From assembly GCF_036669915.1 (NCBI RefSeq), contig NC_089320.1, forward strand, positions 210,745 through 274,744: a stretch of 64,000 nucleotides of DNA, written 5' to 3'. Position numbers and translations under genes: made by a program. The notes beneath the pieces were generated by a model. It was given only the letters and a program-made list of their open reading frames with translations, did not search any database and had not been told where the DNA came from. The stretch is from Pocillopora verrucosa (lineage: Eukaryota > Cnidaria > Anthozoa > Scleractinia > Pocilloporidae). This document shows positions 50,398 through 61,900 of the stretch, one piece after another (within the stretch, counting starts at the first letter, position 1; each line of letters begins with the position of its first letter).

Positions 50398-53300
50398 TTA
50401 AGGGTACAAAGCGTAAACATCTGCGCATGTCTCCCCGGCATTATTGCCCTCGGAATAATCTGCCAAGTCTTGCCCATACCATATTAGGAACTGCTGTCCA
50501 ATCGACACAACCAGAGGGGTGGGGAGCAGGTTAAACACAAGCGTCGGGGAGTTGACATGAGCACCGTCAAGTTGGTACCTATAGCCATCAATGCCTTTCA
50601 CGAACTCAGCAAGCGGAAGAACAGTCTTGTTAGGGTAAGTTATCACCGTCAGTAGACTATGACGTCCGAAACCTGTGTGTGAACATCCCCACTTTGTGGA
50701 TTCGAGGTAAGTATTACATGTCACGGAGCCATATGTATGCACAAGTTTGAATGAGTAGATTTTACCGGCCTCTTGGATTTCAAAGGATCCAAAGGCGTCA
50801 TTTTTTGTCCCAAAGCAGACAGGATCGGTGTTGATCTTTTTCCAGTTATCTGTCAAGAAAATTGGTAGGTTTTAAAAATGATGTTAGCAAGTCAGGTCAA
50901 AGAAAAGTTTTGATCAAAATAAAGAGTTTGTCGTTAGAAATTAGAAAAAATCTCACTTTGCAATTGTCCAGACAAGATTAGTCAGAATAATATTTTGATA
51001 AGTATCACCGCGCGTGAATAGTGTCGAAAATTACAATTTTCTTGACCAGAAGAACGCCTCGTTCAATATTACGAAGCTGTGACAGATATGAGCGTTAGCT
51101 GCGTTAGCTGCGTTAGCTGCGTTAGCTGCGTTAGCTGCGTTAGCTGCGTTAGCTGCGTTAGCTGCGTTAGCTGCGTTAGCTGCGTTAGCTGCGTTAGCTG
51201 CGTTAGCTGCGTTAGCTGCGTTAGCTTGCATTGCACAAGCTACACTTAAATGATTAACAACACTTTGGTGGTTGATAAATCAAATCTTTCGGCTTTCTTC
51301 TGTTGATATGGTGTAAAAAGGAGTGCCGGGGACCTTAAGTGTAACGTAGGTTACCTAAATAAGATTTCGTATTCAGTTGGAGATCAACATATACCTGAGC
51401 AAAAGTGCCGTCCATCTCCAAGGTGTCCAAATTGGCAGCTGCAATTGAATGATCCAGCGGTGTTTGTACAATCGGCCGCATCATGACAGTAATGGCTACC
51501 ATCGTTACACTCATCGATATCTAAACATTGTAAAATCAAACAGCAAAAACTGGAGGAATTAAAAACACTTCAGGCAATTTACACCTTGCGTGAAATTCCC
51601 TATAAATTGGGGAAGGGAATCAAATAGAGTTAGAGGCCAGTAAGTGTAGCAAACTCCATCGATGACTTTTGAAGGCATAGAATGTGCATTGAAGTGATAA
51701 TAGTAGATAATAAGGGGAAAAAAAAGCCAACAAGTTGGTAGCCACGTTCGGCTTTGTTTTTGGTCTCTGCCTATGGCATAGCTGGTTAGCCTTAACGAGG
51801 CTAAACTAGCTGTAGATGGTATCTATCTTGATGGCCTACATGCCTATAGAGCAGGCGTAATCAACATCGTGTTAAGTGCGCATCTGTGGCTTGAACATGC
51901 TACTCAGTTACCTCTCGTATCCCCATGTATCAGTTACTTTCTGTCGTTACTCTCTGTCTATCTGTCTCTCACTGTCTGTCTCTCAATCTGTCTGTCTGAA
52001 TAAGATATAAATGATAGCTAACCTAGTTTTGTTAACTTTCTCTTATTCGATATGTAAGCCTTGCTGTCACCACCATCGTTGGCGGTCTATATACATGTTT
52101 TCTTCTTGTCTTCATTGTCTTCTTCATTGTATGCAAATCTTACTTTTACAGGTCTCTCCATCGTCAATATATCCAGGTCTACAATGTGAGCACTGATATG
52201 AACCCAAAGTATTGACACATTCGCGCTCAGCGGGACAATCGTGTTTTCCTGATACGCATTCATCAACATCTACACAGAATTTAAGAAAAAAATCAAAACT
52301 AAAAACTCCCCAGGATGAGACACCTCGTCCAACTTTATGAAAGTGGCCCTGCGTATCTGTGTACTTTTCTTTCTGCTCCTCTTCCTGCCTGTCCTTTTCA
52401 CATCTTTTAAGTCAGGATTCTTTTGCTTGTTCTCCTGTCTTTTCCCCGTAATGTTGCACGAATAATTTTTTGGAAATTATAGCTGGTTAACTTTATTGTA
52501 AAATCAATTAAATATTGAACTGTCTGAACTCATCATTTTATCGTTAGGTGTTTTTTCCCTCACCTGTTTTACACTGAACTCCCTGATATCCAGAAGGACA
52601 AATACAGCGGTATCCATGGTTACCAAAGTCCGCTTGACAGGTGGCGTGATGGGCGCATGGAATGCTCTCACAAGAATTCTGAAAGATAAGAAGAAAATGA
52701 ATCAATTTATACAATAAATCAATTAAAACATGATGAATAGATAAATAAATAACATGAAAGGGAACAACACTGTACCCGAGTTTTTTTACCCGTAAACTGA
52801 TCACCTTTGTAAAACTGAATGTTACCAGACCGTACTTACAAAAATTTCTGTGTACACAAATCCGCTTTTGTCTTCGAGGGAGTCGGGGACTTGTAAGTAG
52901 GTCCTGTCATTCAGCTCACATGTGAATGTTCCATCTGACAGTGGACCATAGTTGTAGGACACGCAGTTTGGTTCAAGATAGCATCTCAATTCACAAATAT
53001 CCTTGTCTGGCAGTTGATCTCTCCTAATGACGTGATTTGTTAAGATCTTATTTTTTGTTCCTTCTTTGAATTCAATCACTCGACAATCATCTGAAGGAGG
53101 AAGAAGGAATAAAGAAACCAATGAGAAATATAATCAGCTATGTCCAAAAAGCATGAACAGGTGGCAAACCTTTCCATATTATGGGTAGTAATTCAGTCAA
53201 GTTGTCTTCATCGCGAAAGCCTTATGTACGGCATTTACATTTCCAAAAAGTTAATTTCTTTCGACCTTGTTTCTTTTACGAGAGATGGTCAAAACTAATA

Positions 53301-53687
53301 CTCTTTTACTCACAATACGTGAGGGTTGATATCAAACAATTATATTGTGAAGAGAGTAAACAATATATTCCAGGGGACAATCACTCTTAGAAAGGCTACT
53401 AAGGTAAATGCTGCCGAAATACAATGATCTTGGATGGCTTGTGATACTCAAGGGAACCAACAATGGTTACTATCTTCTGTTTTTCACTATTTCGTTTTTG
53501 TGGAAGTTAACTCTGAAAGGTGATTTAGTTCGCACAGGACATAGCAAATATGGAGGGCTGACAAAATCATATCCTGAAAACGGAAATAATTAAGAGCCAT
53601 ACTTCCCATGCTACTTAATCCGCACTGGTTATTTGCAGAAAAACAGTCCAGACATGTAAAAAGAGTGAAGAGTAGGTAATATTCCAT
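50398..53687 (-). CDS. Secreted PAN-EGF-cbEGF protein, gene C
   Basis: Exons: 53603-53687 (signal peptide [18 protein letters not shown], tentative), 52840-53090 ([14 protein letters not shown]), 52564-52678 ([17 protein letters not shown]), 52144-52269 (cb[15 protein letters not shown]), 51395-51520 (cb[15 protein letters not shown]), 50398-50849 (C-terminal domain, ending [10 protein letters not shown]). All phases agree; about 384 residues. The first cbEGF has CSHC where the others have CxC. PAN, EGF and the first cbEGF are clearly diverged from genes A and D, while the 3' half is nearly that of gene A, so the gene is a mosaic. The first exon is unrelated to the MSKVLT exon of A and D; its phase fits but its donor (GGAA-GTATGG) is weak. 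Function as for gene A. Confidence 0.78.
51092..51226. repeat. Minisatellite (GCGTTAGCT) x 15 in gene C intron
   Basis: Fifteen exact tandem copies of a 9-bp unit. The homologous site in gene A (40740-40757) has one copy plus one altered copy, so the array grew after the duplication. It lies in the intron before the last exon. Confidence 0.95.
51945..51999. repeat. (TGTC)n-like simple repeat in gene C intron
   Basis: Imperfect CTGT/CTCT tetranucleotides such as TCTGTCTCTCACTGTCTGTC. This is low-complexity sequence without other content. Confidence 0.7.
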
Positions 53688-55160
53688 TTTCTCTATTATT
53701 TTTCCTGTTTGAAAAGTTAAGAAATATTTAGGCAATTTTAGTGAATCGAGGGAACGTAAGACGTATTTTGTACCACGCAGTGGTGTACTTTCGCATTAAA
53801 TTAAACTTGTGAGAAAACATATCGAGCTACTTTCAACATCATCTCTTTTTTTAATGCATTGCAACTCTGCTTAACTTTAGTTCAGTTGTTCCAATAACAT
53901 TTGTATGTCATAAGTCTAAAAGAAATATACCTCTCTACATTTTTCTCATAATATTTTGGCCATAGTTGTTACATTCCATATCATACTTTCGCCTGTTCGA
54001 TTGTTTTTTTCCTAAATACACTACGGACTAAACATCTCCATTTCAATTCACCCTCAATAAAACTTTCAAAAGGAACTATTCCTACCTTTCAAGCAGAAAT
54101 TCAATTTCAAATCTTTGGGGCGTTTTTGATGCGGAACACGTGAAGAATTGTTTTTATAATGAAATATCGGTGGACGCACATCAGCTATAGTTAGATGATA
54201 AGCGAGTTAAACGAACACTCTCGGGAGGGGAGAAATCTCCTCAGCAAAAAATTTACTTAAATTTAGGCTTTAGCCGCTGCTTGATGGCAAACTTTAAATA
54301 ATGACACTCGGCCTTTTATATCAATATCATAATTGTGCATGAATAATACCAGAAGGTGGGTATCAAATTCAGAACAAGCCTTCTGTAAACTTGAAACTTA
54401 GCCAACGCAAATTACTTCGGTCTTCCACTGGGAGTTCGATTTCTCCTTATGAATAATGAAAATAATGGAAAAAAAAATTCTTACCTTTTAAGAGGAAATA
54501 TATTTTATATATTCTTGGGAAAAAGTACACCTTCGGAGAGGGATGTACAATTTCATTCTGTACTAACCTATTACAGCTACCAGTGTGGTGCAAACAGGAA
54601 GTTGGGAAAAAAAAAACAAAATGCAAAGATGAAATGCAGTAATTTGAAATGCAGTAATTTGGTCTTATTTAAGATTGATTCAAGTCATTGAAGTTTCTGT
54701 TTGGTACTAAATATTTCGAGACGACCCTCCTTTAGAGACGAAATTGTAACTTAAAACATAAATTCAATTCATTTTGTAATTGATGTCTTCCTTATCTTTG
54801 CTTTCCTTGCTTCTTTAGGTCCCTCATAAGATTATTTTATGAGTTATGATTATTTTATGAGAATGATGAAAACACTAAGAAAACTGAGATCGATGGATAC
54901 CTGTTTAACCCTCAATCGAATTTTTTTTCCTTTCTTTTAATAAGCTTTAAAACGTTTGCAAAAAATTTACAACAAAACGGCGAACTCATGAAAACAAAAT
55001 TTTTTCAATAACAGACGTTTTCCTTGTTAATGAGTATTGACACCATGTAAACAATACAATTTACCGAAATGAATAAATTAAGAAAGATATTTTGGTAAAA
55101 AACGGACATAAGGTAGAAATTCACTTTCACTTTCCCCCGATATGAAAATTTGAACTTTTT
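53688..55160. other. Spacer upstream of gene C
   Basis: AT-rich sequence with no recognised exon. Part of it should be the gene C promoter; no TATA box or other element stands out. Confidence 0.4.
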
Positions 55161-55161
55161 G

Positions 55162-55216
55162 CCGTGGAATAGAATAAATAGAATAAATACGAACCGACGC
55201 TATTTATTCTATTCCG
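55162..55216. repeat. Inverted repeat next to retroelement remnant
   Basis: GGAATAGAATAAATAG at about 55166 is answered by CTATTTATTCTATTCC at about 55198, with a spacer of about 20 bases. This is a small hairpin at the left end of the GIY-YIG remnant. Confidence 0.6.
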
Positions 55217-55512
55217 TGCAATGACTGTGGTCACGAGTATATCGGACAGACCAAACGTCAGTTTGGTACACGTTTGAATAGCATCAAAAAGTGGTCTTCT
55301 TTTGCGAAAAAGAAAATTCAGCTTTGTCGAAGTACACATGCCTAAACAACCATACAATTGGGTGGGATAAGTCTACAATTATCATCACTAATCGACGTTA
55401 CCACCAGTGCCTTTGTTTGGAAGCCTGGCATATCAACTCCGCCCACGCTCTTTTAAATCGTGATGATGGCGGTTTACTTCCTGACGCCTATTTACACCTC
55501 GTCATAGTGTAG
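55205..55512 (+). mobile_element. Retroelement 3' remnant with GIY-YIG-type endonuclease
   Basis: One frame reads IPCNDCGHEYIGQTKRQFGT, a typical GIY-YIG start (CxxC, EYIGQT). After a frameshift near 55290 the next frame reads KENSALSKYTCLNNHTIGWD and continues to EAWHINSAHALLNRDDGG. This combination is seen at the C-terminus of Penelope-like and related retroelements. It is broken by a frameshift, and no reverse transcriptase is present upstream in the window. Confidence 0.65.
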
Positions 55513-55739
55513 AGGATTAACGACATATCGCCTGGTAAAATCATATACTACTGTTACCGACGTAACCTACTTAAAACTGACATATTGGATTACAGGAAAC
55601 GACCATTGAACATATTTAATTTTGCTTAAATTATCCGTTAATTATCCGAGTTGTCTTCCGCAGACGATTTAAAGCTACTTTTTCTATTTTTCCTTTTCAG
55701 TGTCGGTATTAAATCATCCATAAAGGCCGGAGCTGACCA

Positions 55740-55812
55740 GGACAAGTCCACAGTCACTGCATGCCCTGCCCATTCTCTCAGGGACAATTGTCTTGGTTTG
55801 TGATGCATTCGT
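55740..55812 (-). pseudogene. Relic of a cbEGF exon
   Basis: Minus-strand reading LYECITNQDNCP-stop parallels the start of the cbEGF exon at 57276-57398 (LYECIINNDDCS). The rest of the module is destroyed. Confidence 0.45.
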
Positions 55813-56080
55813 AAAGCTCTGTTCATGAATCAATTAAGTTAGAAATAAACAAATTAAATAGAAGGAACAAGACAAAGCATAAAAACGAAAACAAGAAAAG
55901 ATTAAAAATTTTACGCAAATGAGGTAGTTTCTGCTTCATCCATGTGTTCCTTACGATCATAATCCTCTCTTTCCTTCAGCCTTTTCCGGTTTCTGTCAAT
56001 CACTCAACATATCCTTCAGTCTTTCCCTGTCTGTTTCTTATCCTATCGTAACTGTTTTTCCTAGTAAATAAAAATCTCAC

Positions 56081-56203
56081 CTTGGCAAGTTATACCACCG
56101 CCGGTAAATTTAGGTTTACACATACACTGATATGAACCCACCATATTGGCGCATTCCCCGTTAGACGAACAACTGTGTTTTTCCAGAGCACATTCGTCAA
56201 TAT
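56081..56203 (-). CDS. Orphan cbEGF exon, intact
   Basis: DIDECALEKHSCSSNGEC, then YQCMCKPKFTGGG, then TCQ: all six Cys are present, with good acceptor (TTTGCAG) and donor (GTGAGA) and phase 1 at both ends. No signal, PAN or C-terminal exon can be attached on either side, so it is probably part of a dead array and not a working gene. Confidence 0.5.
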
Positions 56204-56416
56204 CTGCAAAAAGATCAATGCGAAAAAATAAAGATAACAAAATTTAATTGCTGTTGCGGTTAGTTGGTTTCTAAATCATTCATGTTTCAACCATTTTCTA
56301 CCCTTGAGCAAGGTGTGTCGCTTGAGTAGGACATTTTGTGCTGATTCCCTATTCTTTACAATCAGTCGGTACCCTTGTTATTGCATGCCTATTGGCTTTT
56401 CTAGTTAAAAACATAC

Positions 56417-56545
56417 CTTGGCATGTTTTACCAACACCTGTAAATCCAGGTTTACATGTGCATCCGTGTGAACCCATAACATTAAGAAAGTTGCCATCAC
56501 AGGAATAATCGTCTTTGGCTAAGGCGCATTCGTCAAAATTTATTC
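56417..56545 (-). pseudogene. Decayed cbEGF exon (lost acceptor and cysteines)
   Basis: Where its relatives have the acceptor GAATAG, this copy reads GAATAA. The module reads FDECALAKDDYSCDGNFLNVMG; the second Cys is replaced by Tyr and the fourth by Phe. The donor is still GTATGT. Not spliceable as it stands. Confidence 0.65.
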
Positions 56546-56654
56546 AAGATCCACAAAAACGAAAGAAGTATGAAATTCCGTATAATCTAATTAATCCTTT
56601 CTCTTCCGAAAGCCCGTCTCCCTCTGCATTCAAATCACCCGGTCAGGTCCTCCA

Positions 56655-56960
56655 GAATTATATCTAATTGATCTCAGCACGAAACTTACAACATTATTCG
56701 TTTAATTTCTGTTCTTGCCCTAATATCAGTTATCCAGAATTTATACTATCCCAAAAATATTTCATTTGTACTGTCTCAAAACATCCATTATTCATTTATT
56801 TTCTAGTGAATTATATCTAATTGATCTCAGCACGAAACTTACAACATTATTCGTTTAGTTTCTGTTCTTGCCCTAATATCAGTTATCCAGAATTTACAAT
56901 ATCACAAAAATATTTCATTTGTACTATCTCAAAGCATCCATTATTCATTTATTTTCTCAT
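56655..56960. repeat. 153-bp tandem duplication
   Basis: Two adjacent copies containing TATCTAATTGATCTCAGCAC, at 56661 and 56814, differ at a few bases. The sequence is a diverged relative of intron DNA in genes A and D (near 41740-41830). Confidence 0.8.
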
Positions 56961-57275
56961 CTTGCTCAATAATCCATTTTTTTGGATTTGCCGCGTCACG
57001 ACAATGTTCCATTGATATCATTCCTCATCAAGAGAACATCAAGAGAGTATCAATTGAATATCAACAGTTGATATTCTCTTGTTCCTCATATCATCTTGGA
57101 TGAGATCATTCATTTAATAAGATTACATTTAACTTTATTTGCTCCAACTTAGGGGATTTTAATTCCTTTGACAACTTTTAACGTTCCTCGTGAGATCAGA
57201 TGTGGAACAAATCTCACTGTACTTGCTCCTTGCCATGTTATCGGAGGGTCGAATTTCACTGATGTAAAGGCTTAC

Positions 57276-57398
57276 CTTGGCAGTTTTTCCCATCTTTAGT
57301 AAATCCATGCCTACATGTGCACTGATATGACCCCACAACGTTAGTGCAGTCGCCGTAAAAGGAACAATCGTCATTATTTATGATACATTCGTAAAGAT
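57276..57398 (-). CDS. Orphan cbEGF-like exon
   Basis: DLYECIINNDDCSFYGDC, then YQCTCRHGFTKDG, then NCQ. All six Cys are kept, but the calcium ligand DxDE is changed to DLYE. Splice sites are intact (GGATAG acceptor, GTAAGC donor). As with 56081-56203, no complete gene can be built around it. Confidence 0.45.
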
Positions 57399-57546
57399 CT
57401 ATCCATACAACGAAGCCAAGGATATATAAAAGTTAATAAAATATAAAAAGGATAAAAAATGTAATACACCGGAGGTGGCATCTGCTGTATCCGTGATAGT
57501 CCGCCACCTTTTCGTCTACTCAGTTCTTTCTCACGAAGCTCCTTTT

Positions 57547-57548
<2 letters not shown>

Positions 57549-57590
<42 letters not shown>

Positions 57591-57594
57591 TCAG
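57549..57594. repeat. (CT)n microsatellite
   Basis: A nearly pure CT dinucleotide run beside the cbEGF relic array. Confidence 0.95.
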
Positions 57595-57635
57595 GCCTGT
57601 TTCAGTGAGCGTCAATCTCGCTACATGTCCATCAG

Positions 57636-57786
57636 GACCAGTTTTTTAAAGGACAGATAAAGGGCATTGCCATACAACGGATAAATCGTTATCCAGACGA
57701 TAAGTAATAACGAAACCTACTGCGCTACACGTCGGATAGCAATTCATCCAGTAGATAGTGTTATCATCCCTTTTAAAAAAACCAGG
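57636..57786. mobile_element. MITE-like element with terminal inverted repeats
   Basis: The left end, CCAGTTTTTTAAAGGACAGA, pairs imperfectly with the right end, whose reverse complement is CCTGGTTTTTTTAAAAGGGA. The interior includes GGATAAATCGTTATCCAGAC and related GATAA/TTATC motifs. No target duplication could be fixed. Confidence 0.5.
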
Positions 57787-58909
57787 CTGAACGTCTCTGT
57801 CTGTGTCTCCCTCTATCGTTACTGTTTGTCTAATTGAATAAGAATCATAAGGGGCTAAAAGGGAAGCCATAGCCATGTGAACAGCTCGTCTCCAATACAC
57901 AACTATTTTTTTTTAATTGGCCATCTCGAATCTATGGATTAAAAAATGGTAAAGTACTTCCAAATATTCGATTTTTTTAAATTCACTTTTGGCAATTCTA
58001 CCGTTCAAATAGCGCGTATACCATTCAAAACGAAAATTACTCAGAATTACTAGAACTGAACAAAATGCGAGCTCGAAAGAGACCGACAAACATGTGGAAT
58101 TTATTCAATCCGTCTTCTGTTATCATTCCCAAATAACAGCAGTGACTGAAATTAATTGGAACTTGGTTACATATCACATTATATGGTAAATTTATCACAT
58201 GATGATAAATCTAAGAAGGTCTGTTAATTTTTAAAATGTTAAATGAATTTTTCTCGGCCCCTTCTTTTACTTGAAATCACACTGATTAAATGTATTTGAC
58301 ACTTCTCTTCCAAGCTAATGCTAAAATCTAACTACTTTGGTATGAGAACGTTATATCTGGTATTGTTCAGGTCTCAACTTTCTAAATAATAATTATAGCA
58401 ACCGCTGTAGAAAAGGTTTCTGAAATACTGCAGATGGAACTTCGCTCGGCGAAAGGCACCAAGGATCCTCGATCCGTCCTTTTCAATCTTCTTTGATATA
58501 TGTTCTCTTATGCAATTATACTTACAGAAAATTCATCCCTCTTGACTTAACTCGTTATAACTCAGACTGACTGATAAACTCTGATTCTCTCTCTGATCGA
58601 CTCTAATTTACTTTGAGTTAATCTGGTGGGCTGACTTCTAACTTAATAGTACGCGCTTTACATTCACTTTCGGTAGGCATGAGTAGGCATGCTGGTCAAA
58701 TGATCTTCGAAGATTACGCTCTAGCCTTCAAAACAGCGACACACGCCTATTTTCACCCTCTCCCCCATGACATTTTAATAATCTTTCAGGCGTACTTTTT
58801 CTTCTCTCAATTTGACTCTAACTTGATCTTGTTAAATCAAATTAAAACTTTGATCTCCATAAATAAACTTTCGACCTTCCAAATCTCAGATTTAGTTCAA
58901 TGCTGAATT
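57787..58909. other. Spacer downstream of gene D
   Basis: AT-rich, with no family resemblance in any frame. A 3' untranslated region of gene D is expected near 58900. Confidence 0.4.
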
Positions 58910-61900
58910 TCAGTTTAAAGGGTACAAAGCATAAACGTCCGCACATGTCTCACCATCGTTATTATGCTCGGTATAACCAACCAGGTCATGCGCATACCAA
59001 ATTTGGAACTGTTGGCCAACAGATACAACCAAGGGCATGGGGAGAAAATTAAACACAAGCGTGGGAGAGTTGACATCAGCACCATCAAGTTGGTAAGTAT
59101 ATAGTTTGCTTTCGTCGTTACTTTTCACGAACTCAGCAAGTGGAAGAACAGTTTTGTTGCTGTATGTTATCACTGTCATCAGATTATAATTTCCGTATTC
59201 TGTCCGTAAGCATCCCCATTTGGTCCGTGAGCGATGAGTGTCGCATGTAACGGAGCCACTTGTATGTACGAGTTTGAAAGTGTAGACTTGACCGGCTTCT
59301 CGGATATCAAAAGTTCCGTGGTCGTCATTTTTTGTCCCAAAACAGACAGTATTGAGGTTGACCTTTTTCCAGTTATCTGTTAAAAAGTTTGCCAGGTTTC
59401 AAAGAAAGCCTCAGGTTTTCGTGTCTTGGAAATGGTAACGCAAAATAAATTGATTTATTTGAGGAAAGTAATTAAAGGATAACTGTGATTATGTTCAAAC
59501 CACACTATTCACTCACATTTGTTTGTGTTTTGGGTTAAAGATCAAGATATACCTGAGCAAAAGTGCCGTCCATCTCCAAGGTGTCCAGACTGACAGCTGC
59601 AGTCGAATGATCCAGCGGTGTTTGTACAATGGGCCGCAAAGTGACAGTCATGGCTTCCATCGTTACACTCATCGATATCTAAGTAGAAATGGAATATGAG
59701 ACTAATCAAGTTGTAGGGAAATTATCAGAAGAGGCGGGGTTGTTTTTTTGGCGTTTCCCAGAATCTACTGAAAAGTGTAATGTGTTGAGGTCGCGGATTC
59801 ACAGGTTTGCCAGAAGTTCGGCATCATTCTGTATATTTTAAATATGCTTAAAGCAGCAATTTTGCTGACTATGATGTGGAGGCAGTCTTCTCAGATACAT
59901 AAACATGTAAAGACTTACCATTTTTTAGCAGTAATTTTAAGAACAATTGACCCTGCGAATTGCATCAGTTATTTCTGTCTTACAAGACTGATGAAGAGAG
60001 TAATCGATAGCTTTGCACTTTTATATAAAATAAATGTTACCTTGGCAAATTTTACCATCGCCAGTAAATCCAGATTCGCAAAAGCACTGATATGAACCCA
60101 CGACATTAACACAGTCGCCGTCAGAGGAACAATCGTGTTTGCTTGATGTACACTCATCAGTATCTACACACGAGTTACAAGAGACGGAAAAGTTAGACGT
60201 ATGAGCCCATAACATTAAGACAACTGCCATCAGAGGAACACTTCTCCTTGCCTTAGACACATTCGTCAATATCTATTCAAGATTAAAGGAAGATGAAAAA
60301 ACCATATTCCTTATTTTTAAATAGATCTTTTTCATCTAAAGTTCATCTCGATCGTATTAATCAATTATTTCTGTCAGTTATTCCAAAATTCCACTGAACT
60401 ATTTGCTTTCAGCACGAAACTTATACTTTTATTCGTTTCATTTCTGTTCTTGCCCTTGCATCAAATATCCATAGTTGACAACATGAAAGCAGTTTTCCCT
60501 TCGTATCACCCTTTCTTATTCTGATATTCTCTTTCTTTCTCGTTTTTCTGTAATCTCCATTATCTAGGATTTATCACATCACGACAGCAATACTTTAATA
60601 TCATCTCTTGGTTAATGCTGCAGAAGAACATCTTATAACGACGTCTCCAGTTGTCTCAACCTTGGGGTTTCAATCCTTCTAACAACCTCTAGCATTTTAG
60701 GGAGCACATACAGAACAAATCTAACTTGCCCCTTACCCTGTGACGGAGATATCCTTTAATGCAGATATTAAGGCTGTATTGATTAAACAGATGAGGATTC
60801 AAAACTCTCCTTGCTGAGAGGCTACTTTATTTGCAGCTTTATTGTGTAACTTTAACTATGAACCTGGGAGATGAAGACCTGCCGTGTCGGAGTTTCCTTT
60901 CTCACCTATTTGGCAAAGCTCTCCTTCATATCCGTCAGAACAAATACAGCGGTAACCATGACTACCAAACCCCGCTTGACATGTAGAGTTACTAACACAC
61001 GGATTGCTCTCACAGGAATTCTAAAATGCAAAAGATGAATCAAGTAATTAGATAGATAAAGCTTAGACAAGTAAATAAATAGACTGAGTATTTAGAGAGA
61101 TAAATAATAAAGTGGTAAATAAATAAATGAGGAGGATCAACTTGAAACAGAGGTTTCTCGTGCGCGGAACGATCATCCTGGTAAAACTGATATTGTTATT
61201 TACTTACAATGATTGCTCTGTATAAAAAGTCGTTCCTATATTCGAAGTAACTGGGAGAGACTTGCAAATGAGTTCTGTTATTTAGCTCGCATGTGAATGC
61301 TTCATCTCCCAGCGGACCATAGTTATAGGACACACAGTTTGGTTCAAAGTAGCATTTGAACTCGCAGATATCCTTTTCCTTTGCTTGTTCACTTCTTATG
61401 ACGTGTTTTGTTAAGATCTTGTTTTTCGTTCCTGCTTTGAACTGAATCACTCGGCAATCATCTAAGGGTTTGGCAAGAAATAAATAAGCCAATGAAGAAG
61501 CCAATTAGAAATGAAATCAAACAGCACACAAGCTTAAAGGAAGCCGACAACCTAAGTCTTATCGCAATATTTGTTGAAAGTTGTTCCATAAATGCCAGGG
61601 AAACTACATAATTAACTCTTGATTTGCCGCTCGACCAAAAAAAAAAAAAAAAGCCACGAATATTTGGTACGCTCTTTCATCCTCGAAAGAAAGGCAGGTG
61701 ATAAACCTTTCCTCTCTTTTCGTTAGGTGAGTGACTTAGCTAAATAGCCTGCAAACCTGAATTCAAGGCATCATATTCATCTTACCAGAAAAGTTGCTTT
61801 TTCGGACAATCATTTTTTTACTTACCAATTACATTGAAGAATAGGATTAATGTTCATCATTATGATTCTAAATAGGATCTGGTTTTCAAATGAGGGGGTA

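Larger units (their letters stand above)
48122..51520. repeat. Segmental duplication, right copy
   Basis: Matches 37486-41048 nearly base for base, apart from a deletion corresponding to 39577-39837, a small deletion near 48170 and a 9-bp minisatellite expansion at 51092-51226. Beyond 51520 the sequence departs from gene A and becomes the more diverged gene C. Confidence 0.85.

Noticed and set aside
51031-51231. Apparent Ala-Asn-Ala repeat protein
   Set aside because: It is the translation of the 9-bp minisatellite in an intron of gene C, not a gene.
57646-57900. Minus-strand frame of 84 codons
   Set aside because: It coincides with the MITE-like element and has no recognisable domain.
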